Of a stretch of 64,000 nt of DNA, positions 30,953-42,555 are shown one piece after another. The DNA is from an uncultured Clostridium sp. (lineage in GTDB: Bacteria; Bacillota; Clostridia; TANB77; CAG-508): the NCBI GenBank assembly GCA_948470605.1, contig CAOKPI010000001.1, forward strand, positions 70,466 to 134,465. The letters are read 5' to 3'. The notes beneath the pieces are model-generated. The model saw only the letters and a list, made by a program, of their open reading frames with translations. It was not told where the DNA came from and did not search any database. Each line of letters starts with the position of its first letter. Position 1 is the first letter of the stretch. The position numbers and the translations under genes were made by a program.

Positions 30953-33022
30953 ATGTTTCGACTTAAATTTGGAGAGTTTGTGTGCAAACATAGAAAGACA
31001 ATATTACTCATTGCAATTCTCTTATTGATACCATCTATCATAGGAATGAAAATGACGCGAATTAATTATGATATTTTGGTTTATCTGCCAGAAGATATTG
31101 AAACCATTCAAGGGGAAAAGATATTATCAGAGGATTTCAATATGGGAGCTTTTTCTATGATTGTGCTAGAAAACATGAAAACAAAAGATATTGTACAATT
31201 AGAAAATAAAATGAAGGAAATTGAGAATGTAGAAAAGGTCATTGGAATGGCAGATGTAGTAGGTACTAGCATTCCAACAGAGATGATACCAGATGAGATA
31301 AAAGATAAGATTTATAAAGACGGAAATACGGTATTGTTAACTACTTTTAAAGATAGTATTTCATCTGATACCACAATGAAGACAATTGAGACATTAAGGG
31401 AGATAACAAATGAACAATGCAAAATAAGTGGCATGTCAGCAACGGTATTAGATACAAGAAATTTAGCTAATTCTGAAATTGCGATTTATGTTATGATTGC
31501 AGTATTATTGTGTATTATTATTTTACAAGTGGCTTTAGACTCCTATGTAGCACCCATTTTTTTACTACTTAATATAGGAATTGCTATTTTATACAATATG
31601 GGAAGCAATATTTTCTTAGGACAAATTTCCTATATTACAAAAGCCATCAGTGCTGTGCTTCAATTAGGAGTAACGATGGATTTTGCTATCTTTTTATATC
31701 ATAGTTATCAAGCAGAACAAGGCAATTTTTCTAATAAAAACGAAGCCATGGCACATGCGATTAGTAAAACAATGGTATCTGTTATTGGAAGTTCTTTAAC
31801 GACCATAGCCGGTTTTTTGGCACTTTGTAGTATGAATTTAACCTTAGGAAAAGACATTGGAATTGTTATGGCAAAAGGCGTTCTATTAGGTGTTATATGT
31901 GTTATTACGGTTTTACCAGCTATGTTATTGACATTTGATAACCTAATCGAAAAAACAAAACACAAAGAAATTATGCCTAAATTTGTAGGAATTAAAAATT
32001 TCGCCATCAAGCATTATAAAGCCATTATCCTTGTATTTATTATGATTTTACCAATTGCTATTTATGGCTATACCCATACGGAGGTATATTATAACTTAGA
32101 TAAATCACTACCAGATACCTTACCAAGCGTGGAAGCTAACAATACCCTAAAAGAGAAATTTAATATTGTATCAGCAGAAGTGCTATTGGTAGATAAGAAT
32201 ATTCCAAATTACAAAGTCAATGAAATGTTAGATAAAATAGAAGAAGTAGATGGCATTGAATGGACATTAGGATATCCAAAAGTAGCAGGTGTGATACCAG
32301 ATACTGTATTGAGCAGTGATACAAAGAGTGTATTTGAAAATGATGCTTATCAGATGATAATTATAAATTCAAAATATGAAATGGCGACAGATGAATTAAA
32401 TGAGCAAATTACACAAGTAAATGAAATTATTAAGCAATATGATGACAAGGCAATCTTGGCAGGAGAAGGACCACTTATGAAAGATTTGGTAGAGATTAGT
32501 GACCATGATTTTAATAGTGTTAATGTCGTGTCAATTGGTGTGATATTTGTCATTATGATTATGGTATTAAAATCTATTTCGCTACCAGTGATTCTAATTG
32601 CTGTGATTGAATTTGCAATTTTTATTAATATGGGAATTCCAGCTTTTACGAATACAACCTTGCCATTTGTGGCGTCGATTGTAATTGGAACGATACAATT
32701 GGGGGCAACCATTGATTATGCGATTTTAATTACAACAAAATATATTGGAAATCGAAAAGAGGGCAAAAACAAGAAAGATGCCATTGATGAGGCACTTGGT
32801 AGCTCTATTAGCTCGATTATTGTTAGTGGATTGTGCTTCTTTGGAGCAACTTTCGGTGTGGGTGCTTATTCCAAGATTGAGATGATTGGCTCACTTTGTA
32901 CCTTAATGTCAAGGGGTGCTGTTATTAGTATGATTGTCGTTGTTACAGTTTTACCAGCATTTTTGATGGTGTTTGACCGATTAATTTGTAAGACGACTGC
33001 TAACATAAAAACAATAAATTAA
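30953..33022 (+). CDS. MMPL/RND-type membrane transporter
   Basis: Two repeats of ~6 TM helices; YITKAISAVLQLGVTMDFAIFLYHSY and ASIVIGTIQLGATIDYAILITTKY. Confidence 0.9.
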   Translation: MFRLKFGEFVCKHRKTILLIAILLLIPSIIGMKMTRINYDILVYLPEDIETIQGEKILSEDFNMGAFSMIVLENMKTKDIVQLENKMKEIENVEKVIGMADVVGTSIPTEMIPDEIKDKIYKDGNTVLLTTFKDSISSDTTMKTIETLREITNEQCKISGMSATVLDTRNLANSEIAIYVMIAVLLCIIILQVALDSYVAPIFLLLNIGIAILYNMGSNIFLGQISYITKAISAVLQLGVTMDFAIFLYHSYQAEQGNFSNKNEAMAHAISKTMVSVIGSSLTTIAGFLALCSMNLTLGKDIGIVMAKGVLLGVICVITVLPAMLLTFDNLIEKTKHKEIMPKFVGIKNFAIKHYKAIILVFIMILPIAIYGYTHTEVYYNLDKSLPDTLPSVEANNTLKEKFNIVSAEVLLVDKNIPNYKVNEMLDKIEEVDGIEWTLGYPKVAGVIPDTVLSSDTKSVFENDAYQMIIINSKYEMATDELNEQITQVNEIIKQYDDKAILAGEGPLMKDLVEISDHDFNSVNVVSIGVIFVIMIMVLKSISLPVILIAVIEFAIFINMGIPAFTNTTLPFVASIVIGTIQLGATIDYAILITTKYIGNRKEGKNKKDAIDEALGSSISSIIVSGLCFFGATFGVGAYSKIEMIGSLCTLMSRGAVISMIVVVTVLPAFLMVFDRLICKTTANIKTIN

Positions 33023-33290
33023 AGTTTATTTAAAATTTATTATATTTTTTCTTGTGACTCCCAGCTTCACACCGTCTGTAATTCCATAAAAATATAATAA
33101 ATTAACTTAAAGATGATAAATTTTCAAAATGTTCGTTCAACTAATTTTCATAGAAATTCTAAGTCAATTTTATGGCTCCTTTTCAAAACGAGTTTGAACT
33201 ATTTCCATAAAATTGACAAAGAATTTCTACCTAAAATTACTTTCAATTCACTTTTTTCAAATTTATCATTTTTAAGTTAATATTAGAAAA
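33020..33290. repeat. Large nested inverted repeat; left part resembles the element at 22871-22992
   Basis: ttaacttaaagatgataaatttt/aaatttatcatttttaagttaa; aaattctaagtcaattttatgg/ccataaaattgacaaagaattt; shared tttattatattttttct...gtgactcccagc. Confidence 0.7.
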
Positions 33291-33308
33291 AGAAAGGAAG
33301 GATTAGAA

Positions 33309-35207
33309 ATGAATTTAAAAACAAAAAATAAAATTATATCAGGTACATTATTGTGTACAATGTGTGCATACACATTACCTGTTTTTGCTTATACAAAGGA
33401 TGAAACCGTTTATTCGAAAGTGAATAGTAAAGGAGAAAAATATCAAACAATCGTAAGTACGCATATTGAAAATAAGGAAGAATTACAGTTAATGAATGAC
33501 ATGTCTGATTTAATAAATGTTGAAAATACTAATGGTGATGAGGAATTCACACAAGAGGGCAATTCCTTAGTATGGAAAGCAGACAAAAAAGATATTTATT
33601 ATCAAGGAGAAAGTCAAAAAGACTTACCAATTGCATGTGATGTGAAATATCAGTTAGATGGAAAAGAAGTAAAGGCAGAAGAACTTTTAGGAAAGTCAGG
33701 ACATGTAAAAATAACCATACAATATACCAATAAAGAGGAGCATATGGTAAACATCAATGGTAGTCAACAAAAAATGTATACCCCTTTTATAGTAGTAGCA
33801 GGAACCATTTTACAAAATGATAAAAATAAAAACATAGAGATTTCAAATGGAAAAGTTATTAACGATGGAAGCAAAGCTATGGTAATGGGAATGGCATTGC
33901 CAGGTCTACAAGAAAGTTTAAATGTTAAAAAAGCAGATATAGAGATACCAAATAATATTGAAATTAGCATGGATGCAACTAATTTTGAATTAGGAAATGT
34001 TATTACTTTTGTAACGCCAAAGGTATTAGAAGAAAAGGATTTAAGTATTTTTGATGAACTAGATAAGATATACAATCAAGTCAATACATTACAAACAGCA
34101 AGTAATCAAATGCAAGAAGGTAGTCAAACATTAGCAGAAGGAACAAATCAATTAGCTTCTGGTACAAAGGATTTAAAACAAGGTACGAATGTAGCATATC
34201 ATGGAGCAAAACAAATTCAAACAGAAATTACAAAGGCAACGAACCAATTAGCAAATGATAAGAGCGAAGCATTGGATAAAAATACATTAAATGCGATTGG
34301 GGAAAAAGCAAAGCAAACAGCTATTTTATCGGAGGCACAAAAAGTACAGATAGGGAATCAAGCACAAACAACAGCAATGCAAACCATTCAAAATCAGAAA
34401 AAGGCAATAGGAGAGAAGGCATCAGCTCAAGCAACCAATCAAGTAGGAACAATGGCATTAACACAAGCACAAAAACAACAAATAATGGCAAGTGTAAAAA
34501 AAGGCTTAGAAGCAAATGCTAATTATAAAGCTTTACCAGCAGAACAAAAAGCAATGGTTTTACAATTTTCTCAAAATTCAGCTGTAACAGCAGCAGAAAC
34601 AACGGCAAAACAAACAGCAACACAAGTGGCAAAACAAGTAGCGAATCAAACGGCACAATCTGTGGCAGAACAAGTAGCTGGAAATGTAGCGAACCAAACC
34701 GCACAAACGGTGGCTCAAACAACAGCAACACAAGTGGCTCAAACAACAGCAACAACCACGGCAAGACAAGTGGCAAATCAAGTAAAAGCAACAGCTCAAA
34801 GTAAAGTTGTTTCACAAATGAATACGTTAGGGCAAGGTTTAAATCAATTAACAGATGGATTGAATAGCTTAAATGATGGCGCAAATACTTTGGATAGTGG
34901 AGCGAGCGAATTACATCAAGGTGCTGATACGCTAGCACAAGGGATAAAGACTTTTAATGAAGATGGCATTAAAAAGATTTGTAATTATGTGAATGGTGAC
35001 TTGAAGGATATAACTGAAAGAGTTGAAAAATTAGCTGAGTTGTCAAAGGAATATGATAATTTTACCATGCTAAATGGAGAGAATAGCGGTAATGTTAAGT
35101 TTATTATGATTATGGATGCAATTAAAAAACAAGAGGATAAAGATAACACAAAAGAGGAAATGATTTTTCCTTCACAAAAAGGTGAGGATACAAAAGAAGA
35201 TAGATAA
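33309..35207 (+). CDS. Secreted LxxG heptad-repeat protein (MMPL partner) with an A/T/Q/V-rich segment
   Basis: Signal peptide; MQEGSQTLAEGTNQLASGTKDLKQGT heptads; low-complexity ~34580-34800. Confidence 0.75.
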   Translation: MNLKTKNKIISGTLLCTMCAYTLPVFAYTKDETVYSKVNSKGEKYQTIVSTHIENKEELQLMNDMSDLINVENTNGDEEFTQEGNSLVWKADKKDIYYQGESQKDLPIACDVKYQLDGKEVKAEELLGKSGHVKITIQYTNKEEHMVNINGSQQKMYTPFIVVAGTILQNDKNKNIEISNGKVINDGSKAMVMGMALPGLQESLNVKKADIEIPNNIEISMDATNFELGNVITFVTPKVLEEKDLSIFDELDKIYNQVNTLQTASNQMQEGSQTLAEGTNQLASGTKDLKQGTNVAYHGAKQIQTEITKATNQLANDKSEALDKNTLNAIGEKAKQTAILSEAQKVQIGNQAQTTAMQTIQNQKKAIGEKASAQATNQVGTMALTQAQKQQIMASVKKGLEANANYKALPAEQKAMVLQFSQNSAVTAAETTAKQTATQVAKQVANQTAQSVAEQVAGNVANQTAQTVAQTTATQVAQTTATTTARQVANQVKATAQSKVVSQMNTLGQGLNQLTDGLNSLNDGANTLDSGASELHQGADTLAQGIKTFNEDGIKKICNYVNGDLKDITERVEKLAELSKEYDNFTMLNGENSGNVKFIMIMDAIKKQEDKDNTKEEMIFPSQKGEDTKEDR

Positions 35208-35397
35208 AATACTACGGATAGACATATTTTAAGATGATTTCAAAAAAAATCATAGAAAAAGTAACAAAAAAGTAATAAAAAAGTAATATTTCCAATAAAA
35301 ATACATTCCCTAAGCTTATAAAAGCAAATGTAAACTAGAGAAGAGAAAAAGATATTGACTTTCTAGTTTATTTATTTTTTAATATAAATAGCTACAA

Positions 35398-38300
35398 TTG
35401 TATGAAAGAAAGGGAAGTTTTATGACAAAGAGAAAAAATCTAATTGTTATAAGTGTTACTATTATGATAACAGTGTTGGCTGTAATCATAGGTTATTCTG
35501 TGAGAAAAATTAGTATAGTTGATACAAGTAAATTGGCAGAACAGAGAAATACTAGCAAAATAGAGATACCAGAAGAAAGTAAATTAAATACCATTAAAAC
35601 GCAAGAAATAAATGAAGCGAATCTATCGGAGAAGCCAAATGTATCTCTTGCATGGCTACACGCAGAAAGTGAGTGGGGGTACCAAAAAATAGGGGATAAT
35701 TTTTACTTGAAAAAAGGAAGTAAAATACGTATAGGTGTATTGTTTAATGAAGATGTTTATGATGAATACCGGAGCTGGAGATGACTTTATGATTTCGAAC
35801 AATCCCGATAATTATATCGTTATAAATTTCTCAAAAAATGATGGTACTACGAAAAGCTGTCACGCTGTTATTGATGGGAATGATAATGGGACAGGAGGGA
35901 AAGCTTTTTGTGTTTATCAGTATGTGGTAGAAACAGACAATTATTTTGATGGCAGTGCTTACTTGATTACAAACATTAGCATTCCTGAAAATATAGTATT
36001 TAATAATGCGGGAAATGGTAATAATTCATTCGAAAATGTGCATTTTAGCATAAATGGGAGTTTTTGGAGTCAGAATAATGGAGATGAAAATAAAGACAAA
36101 ATATACATTGATTCTGTAGCTCCAAAAATAACTAGAGCATGGATAGATATGGAAAATCAATATGGATATAAACAAGCAGATGGTAACTTTTATTTAAAAA
36201 AGGGCAGTAGAATACGTGTTGGCATAGTCTTTAATGAAGATGTTTATGATAAAACTGGGAATGATTATATGAGTACAGGTAATCCTCAAAATTATATTAA
36301 TATATTGTTTAAAAACAAGAATGGTGGTGTTAAAAGTTGTCATGCTGTTATTGAGGGAAATAGTGATCCTACGATGGGAAAAAAATATTGTGTTTATCAG
36401 TATGTGGTAGAAGAAGACGATTATTTTGATGGCAATGCTTATATAGACAAGGGGATTTCGATACCAGCTAATACTGTATATGATAAGGTTGGAAATAGTA
36501 ATGTAATGGACATTCATAAACTGGACAGAGGAGGATTGTTATGGAATGACAATTATGATGTGGATAATAACAAAATATACATTGACACGGTAAAACCAAA
36601 TGCTTCTGATGCATGGATAGATATAGATAGTAATTATGGATATAAAAAAATTAATGATAAATTTTATTTGAAAAAAGATAATCGAATACGTATCGGAGTA
36701 ACCTTTACCGAAGATGTTTACGAACAGGGAAAGGGTCGGAAATGACTATATGACTCAAAATAATTCTCAAAACTATATTGATATTAAATTTTCAAAAAGT
36801 AATGGGAGCACTAAGACTTGCCAAGCTAAGATTGTAGGAAATAATACTTCGCAAGGAAGAAAATATTGTATATATCAGTATGTAGTAGAGGAAAATAGCT
36901 TTTTTGATGGCAGCGCTTATATAAGTACAACTATTACAATTCGAGGAAATATTGTATATGATAATGCTGGAAATAGCAATTCATCTCAAACTATACAACT
37001 TAGAAGAGATGGAGCTTTATGGAACAGCAGCTATAATATAGATAATAATAAAATATATGTTGATACTGTGAGACCAAATGTATCTGAAGCATGGATTGAT
37101 ATAGATAGTAATTATGGCTACAAACAAAATAATAATAATTTTTATTTAAAAAAGGGAGGTTTCATACGTATTAAGGTAACATTTACTGAAAATGTTTATG
37201 ACCAAGGAAAAAGTGGAAATGACTATATGACTCAAAATAACTCTCGAAATTATATATTTGTTAACTTTTCAAAAAGTGATGGAAGTAGTAAGCAATGCAA
37301 GGCTTTTATTCAATCCAACAATAGTTCTGAAGGAAGACAACATTGTGTTTATCAGTATCAGGTAGAAGAAGACAGTTATTTTGATGGTAGTGCTTATATA
37401 ACTACAAGCATTACGATTCCTGAGAATATTGTATATGATAATGTTGGAAATGGCAATTTGTCTCAAAGTAAAGAACTTAAAAGAGGCGGAAATTTATGGA
37501 ATAATAATTATGATGCAGATAATAACAAAATATATATTGATATTATAAAACCAAATGCGTTAGATGCTTGGATTGATGTAGATAGTAATTGGGGATATAG
37601 AAAAGTAGATGATAACTTTTATTTAAAAAAAGGTAGTAAAATACGAGTTGGCGTAACTTTTAACGAGAATGTTTATGACCAAGGAAAAAGTCGGAAATGA
37701 CTATATGGCTCAAAATAATCCTCAAAATTATATCAATATCAGCTTTACAAAGAGTAATGGAAGTACTAAAACTTGTAGAGCACTGATTGAAGGAAATAAT
37801 AGCTCTTCAGGAAGAAAATTTTGTGTTTATCAGTATGTAATCGAAGAAGATAACTTTTTTGATGGCAGTGCGTATGTAACTACCAATATTACAATTCCAC
37901 CAAATATTGTATATGATAGCATTGGAAATAGCAATTCATCTCAAACTATACAGCTTAGAAGAGCAGGAATATTATGGAATAACAATTATAATATAAATAA
38001 TAATAAAATTTATATTGATACCATAGCACCAGAAATTATAGACTATTCTAAAGATGGAGCAGTATATAAACAAGGTGAATTGATGAACTGGAATATAACA
38101 TTTTCAGAACCAATTTCTAAAGGAAATGTGATAGTAAGATATCATGATTCACCAGATATTACTACCAATGCGAATGAGATAACTACAAATGCAGGAAATT
38201 ATCAAAGTAATAGAATGTTTAATCATACTGTTAAAGCTGGTGAAAATAATTATAGGGAATTATATTTTTATGATTATACAGACAAAGCAGGTAATGAATT

Positions 38301-39909
38301 GGTAGACAGTAGAAATTGGAAAGCGCCTGCAGGTTATGAAAATAATCAATGTGCTGATACAACGCCACCTGAGCTTACCATTTCACATACGATGAGTGGA
38401 AATATTGTAAATTATAATTTTACTTTGTCAGATAATTCTAGTGTATGGAGAAAGACAAATGGACAGTTAATGACGAAAGCAGGAATTGCTTCAAATAGTT
38501 TAACGATTTCAGATGTTATTTTAGCTAATGGTACAATAATAAGTCATGCTGAAGATAATAATGGAAATTTAGCTTCTCTTGAAGTTTTAATTAATGGAGA
38601 AGGAAAGCAAATATTGTATATAAAAGAAGGTGCGTGGTCAGATGCGGTAGGAAACAAAGCATTAGCTTCAGAATATGAAGTGATTATAGATACAAAGCCA
38701 CCTCATATATATAATGTAGATAAATCACCATGTACTTGGACAAATGGAGATGTTCAGTTGACAGTATTCGCAGAAGATGAAGGCTATGGAATAGATGCTT
38801 ATAGTTTTGATGATGGTCAAAATTGGCAAACTGAAAATATATATACAGTAAGTGAAAATAAACAAATAAAAATACAAGTAAGAGATAAAGGAGGTAGCAT
38901 AGCAACTCAAATAATTGAAGTAGACAATATTGATAAAACAATTCCAATATTAGAACTTAATAAACAGGAGAATGACAAAGAAAGTGCTAAAATAATAATT
39001 AGAGGTTCTGATAACGAGTCAGGAATAGCAGGTTGTAGTATAAATGGAATAGATGTGACTTTAGAAAGGGGTAATTATCAATTTACAACAACACAAAATG
39101 GGACTTATACTGTTACCATATATGACAAAGCAGGAAATTCAACAACAAAAACCATTGATATAACTAATATTGACACATCAGGAATTCCTAATGCTACTAT
39201 CATGTATCTAATCAATGGTGGAGATTATATTTTAAATCCTGATTTTAAAGCTAAATTAACAGAAGAAGTTGTTGTTACAAATGTGTCTGTTCGCAATATT
39301 GATTATACATGGACAGATAGTGAACAAGAGCCACAAACATGGGAAAATAATAGTTCTGATATGAGATTTAGGACAGAGAAAGAAGTTGATAAAGCAGGCG
39401 AATATTATTTACATGTAAAGGTAACAGATACAAATGGAAAAGTAACAAAAAGTCATTCTAATGCATTCTGTGTAAAGGAATTTCCTATAAAGATAGATGA
39501 TTCTATTGTGACAGAAGAGATAGATGGTACAAGATATATAATTCTTCCAAAAGAAACAGAAAGTAGAGAGTTACTAGAAAAGATTACAAGTGAAAAATAT
39601 ATAATGAAAATAAAAGATGCAGAAGGTACTAAAGATAATACAGGAAAAATAAGAACAGGAGATGTTCTTTATATAGAAGCAGAAGAAGGCAACTTTAAAT
39701 TATATAAGATTTGTGTACTAGGTGATGTTAATAAAGATGGACTAATTAATATAATTGATATTTTTCAGGTAAATCAACGCCGATTAGAAAAAGTGGAGTT
39801 TGATATAGAACAATTAATTTCTGCTGATGTAAACAGGGATAAGAATGTGAACATTGATGATATTTTTCGCATGAATCAATACAGATTGGAAATAATTGAA
39901 AGTTTTTAA
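35398..39909 (+). CDS. Repetitive surface protein with C-terminal type I dockerin; 1502 aa only with three +1 frameshifts at CGG
   Basis: Five DxWIDxDSNYGYK...FYLKKGSxIRxGVTFxExVYD...YVVEEDxFFDGSAY repeats; dockerin DVNKDGLINIID / DVNRDKNVNIDD; CGG at 35770, 36737, 37692. Confidence 0.85.
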
Positions 39910-39965
39910 AAAGTATTGACTATATAGCTTTTAAGAGATATGATTACTTATAGGGGGAATAAGTA

Positions 39966-40937
39966 ATGAGAAAAATTCAAGTATTATTAATTTTTATCCT
40001 TTCAGTACTCATAGTATTTACACAAAATGTACACGCAGTAGATATAAATCAAGTAACAATAACAAGTGATAAAACAGAAGTAAAACCTATGGAGACTTTC
40101 GTAATAACAGTTTCTGCAAACAGTAATAGTTCAATAGATGGATTAAGTAGTGAAATGAAATTTAATGAAAATATTCTCGAAATAGTTTCTTCACAATTAG
40201 TGGATAATACGAACTGGGCTGATTTAGATACTTTTCCAAAGTTAATAGCAATATGGAAAACACAGAATTCAGATGTATCTAAGGCTGATATATATAAAAT
40301 TACTTTTAAAGTAAAAAGTGGTATAGTTCAACAAGATACTAATATTCGCTTATCTAATATTATATTATCAACAGCACTTAATGGTCAAAATCCAATTAAA
40401 GATGCAGAAACAATAATTCATATAAAATCGACTGGAAATGAAGGAGACAACAATGGAGGAAATGGAGACAACACAGGAGGAGATAACAACGGAGGAAATG
40501 GAGATAATACAGGAGGAGATAACAACGGAGGAAATGGAGACAATATAGGAGGAGATAACAACGGAGGAAATGGAGACAATACAGGAGGAGACAACAACGG
40601 AGGAAATGGAGATAATACAGGAGGAGACAACAACGGAGGAAATGGAGATAATACAGGAGGAGACAACAACGGAGGAAATGGAGACAATATAGGAGGAGAT
40701 AACAACGGAGACAAAGGGAATACCTATGATAAAGATGATTTGAATAATTTATATAATAAAAGTGATAAGTCTACAGTTACAGGAAATGGTTCTAAATATA
40801 CAGATTTAACTGTTAGTGGAAAAGGATTACCATTTGCAGGAGGAATATTAGGTAAAATTATATTAGTTTCTATAATTGTATTTACTATATTGGGTGTTTA
40901 TCAATATATATTATATAGAAAATATAAGAATATTTAA
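39966..40937 (+). CDS. Cohesin-domain protein, membrane anchored, with Gly/Asn/Asp repeat linker
   Basis: VTITSDKTEVKPMETFVITVSANSNSSIDGLSSEMKFNENILEIVSS...YKITFKVKSG; (NGDN[T/I]GGDNNGG)n; C-terminal TM. Confidence 0.82.
   Translation: MRKIQVLLIFILSVLIVFTQNVHAVDINQVTITSDKTEVKPMETFVITVSANSNSSIDGLSSEMKFNENILEIVSSQLVDNTNWADLDTFPKLIAIWKTQNSDVSKADIYKITFKVKSGIVQQDTNIRLSNIILSTALNGQNPIKDAETIIHIKSTGNEGDNNGGNGDNTGGDNNGGNGDNTGGDNNGGNGDNIGGDNNGGNGDNTGGDNNGGNGDNTGGDNNGGNGDNTGGDNNGGNGDNIGGDNNGDKGNTYDKDDLNNLYNKSDKSTVTGNGSKYTDLTVSGKGLPFAGGILGKIILVSIIVFTILGVYQYILYRKYKNI
40443..40715 (+). repeat. 36-bp in-frame minisatellite (~7 units of NGDN[T/I]GGDNNGG)
   Basis: ggaggaaatggagayaayayaggaggagayaacaac direct tandem repeats. 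Confidence 0.92.
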
Positions 40938-41665
40938 ATTATTAAGAGAAAAGAGGGGGTCCTATAAATGGGGATATTTATATAATAATCCTAATCAAAA
41001 TGTTACACCTATCAAAGTTCATAAAAAAGAAATTGAATGTTATTCTCCAGAAGATGTTAAAAAATTGATTGAAGTCTTGCAAAAAGAACCTTTTAAATAT
41101 CAAGCTGTCATTTTATTAGCTTTAGATAGTGGTTGTAGACATGGTGAATTAACAGGGCTTACATGGAATGATGTTGACTTTGAAAAGTCAACTATAAATA
41201 TCAATAAGGCTACTCAATATGTTTCTGGCTATGGTACTTTTGAAAAAACAACTAAATCAGATACAAGTAACAGAATTGTATATATTACTCCTACCACCAT
41301 TCAAGTATTAAAGAAAATATAAAGCAGAACAAGACAAACAAAGGCTTTTATTGGGTAACAAATGGCAATATTCAACTATAGTTTTTACAACAGATTATGG
41401 CGAGGACATGCACCCAGATAGACCGTATAAAATATTAAAACAAATTATAAAAAAATATGACTTGAAAGATATTATTTTTCATGGTTTAAGACATACGAGC
41501 ATATCTTTGCAAATAAGTAGTGGAATACAAACACAAATTATAAGTAAAAGAGCTGGACATTCTAACATATCAATAACACATAGTATATATTCACATTTCT
41601 TCGATAATGGTTTCAAAGAAGTTGCTGACAAGATGGACACTTTTTTACATGATAAATCAGTATAA
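40876..41665 (+). pseudogene. Degraded phage-type tyrosine integrase
   Basis: GCRHGELTGLTWNDVDF and GLRHTSISL...RAGHSNISITHSIYSHF; frame broken in aaagaaaatataaa near 41315. Confidence 0.8.
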
Positions 41666-41797
41666 GTAAGTATCTATCTAACAATTTCTAATATTATCAA
41701 TAGGTATATAAAAATTATATAAGAAGCGGTTACAAACATTTAAAAAACCGCTTCTTTTCAATATTCTGAAATTATTATTTTTACTAAAAAAATATAT

Positions 41798-41917
41798 TTG
41801 ACATTTTCTTAAAATCTATGTATAATATTAGTATAGGAAATGGAGAAACCACAAACGTGGTTCGCCAGTATAAATGATTGCACATCTACACCGCCAAGTG
41901 AACAGATGTGTTTTTTA
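41798..41917 (+). ncRNA. Putative antisense RNA (type I antitoxin) with promoter and terminator
   Basis: TTGACA (41798-41803), 17-nt spacer, TATAAT (41821-41826); terminator cacatct...agatgtgtttttt (41881-41917); points into the 3' end of the opposite-strand toxin ORF. Confidence 0.6.
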
Positions 41918-41921
41918 TTGG

Positions 41922-42041
41922 TTATTTTTGTTTGCTAATAATTACAACTAAAGCTATAATCAAGGCAAACGTAATGATAGTCGTTCCTAGTAACGAATAA
42001 AATAATATGTATATAACAACTAGTAAATATGTTTCTATCAT
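41922..42041 (-). CDS. Small hydrophobic peptide (39 aa), putative type I toxin
   Basis: MIETYLLVVIYILFYSLLGTTIITFALIIALVVIISKQK preceded by gaggtgaggcgt; too short for the ORF track. Confidence 0.65.
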   Translation of the reverse strand: MIETYLLVVIYILFYSLLGTTIITFALIIALVVIISKQK

Positions 42042-42263
42042 ACGCCTCACCTCTTTGTTGGAGGCAAACCACATCTGCTTATTCTCATTTCCTACAATAA
42101 TTACTATACAATACTATTTTATAAAATGCAAGTAAACAGAATAAATTTTGTATTTTTATAAGTTTTAAAAAATTCGTCACTTTTTCGTCACTTTTTAAAA
42201 CAAAAATAAAAAATAGCAAGTTTTGTATTCCTTGCTATTCCTGCGTTTTACCTTGTAAAAAGG

Positions 42264-42275
42264 TGGTCGAGGCGA
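42264..42275. other. Putative att site (tRNA-Pro 3' end fragment)
   Basis: TGGTCGAGGCGA(C), identical to the 3' end of tRNA-Pro at 61276. Confidence 0.7.
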
Positions 42276-42345
42276 CGAGAGTTTGCATTTTAAACTTGTT
42301 TATTTTCTAGCATTTTCAGTTTTTTTGAATGTAATTTGAATGCAA

Positions 42346-42555
42346 TTAGCCATTACAAACATGTGCTAATAAAACTAGTAGACCAAATGAAGCAAGTATC
42401 CCTAATACTTTCCATAAAAAATTTGACATTATATTAACAAAGACTTGTTTCCAAAATCCATCTTTAGACTTTTCTTTTACTTCTAAATTGATATCTGCAT
42501 TCTCTATAAAATTTGAATTTTTTATTTTATTATTATCTCCAATCTTAGTCCCCAT
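42346..42555 (-). CDS. Small TM protein with GDNNKIKNSNF motif
   Basis: 69 aa; C-terminal TM. Confidence 0.6.
   Translation of the reverse strand: MGTKIGDNNKIKNSNFIENADINLEVKEKSKDGFWKQVFVNIMSNFLWKVLGILASFGLLVLLAHVCNG

Noticed and set aside
34321-34938. Minus-strand Cys/Leu-rich ORFs opposite the LxxG protein
   Set aside because: Compositional antisense artefacts of the A/T/Q-rich repeat segment.
40418-40714. Minus-strand ORF of SPPLLSPPxLSPFPPLL repeats
   Set aside because: Antisense mirror of the GDN coding repeats.
40443-40715. CRISPR array
   Set aside because: Contiguous 36-bp coding repeats without unique spacers, in frame in the cohesin protein.
41300-41330. Integrase frame break as another CGG-type event
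   Set aside because: No CGG; break is in aaagaaaatataaa and the gene looks degraded.
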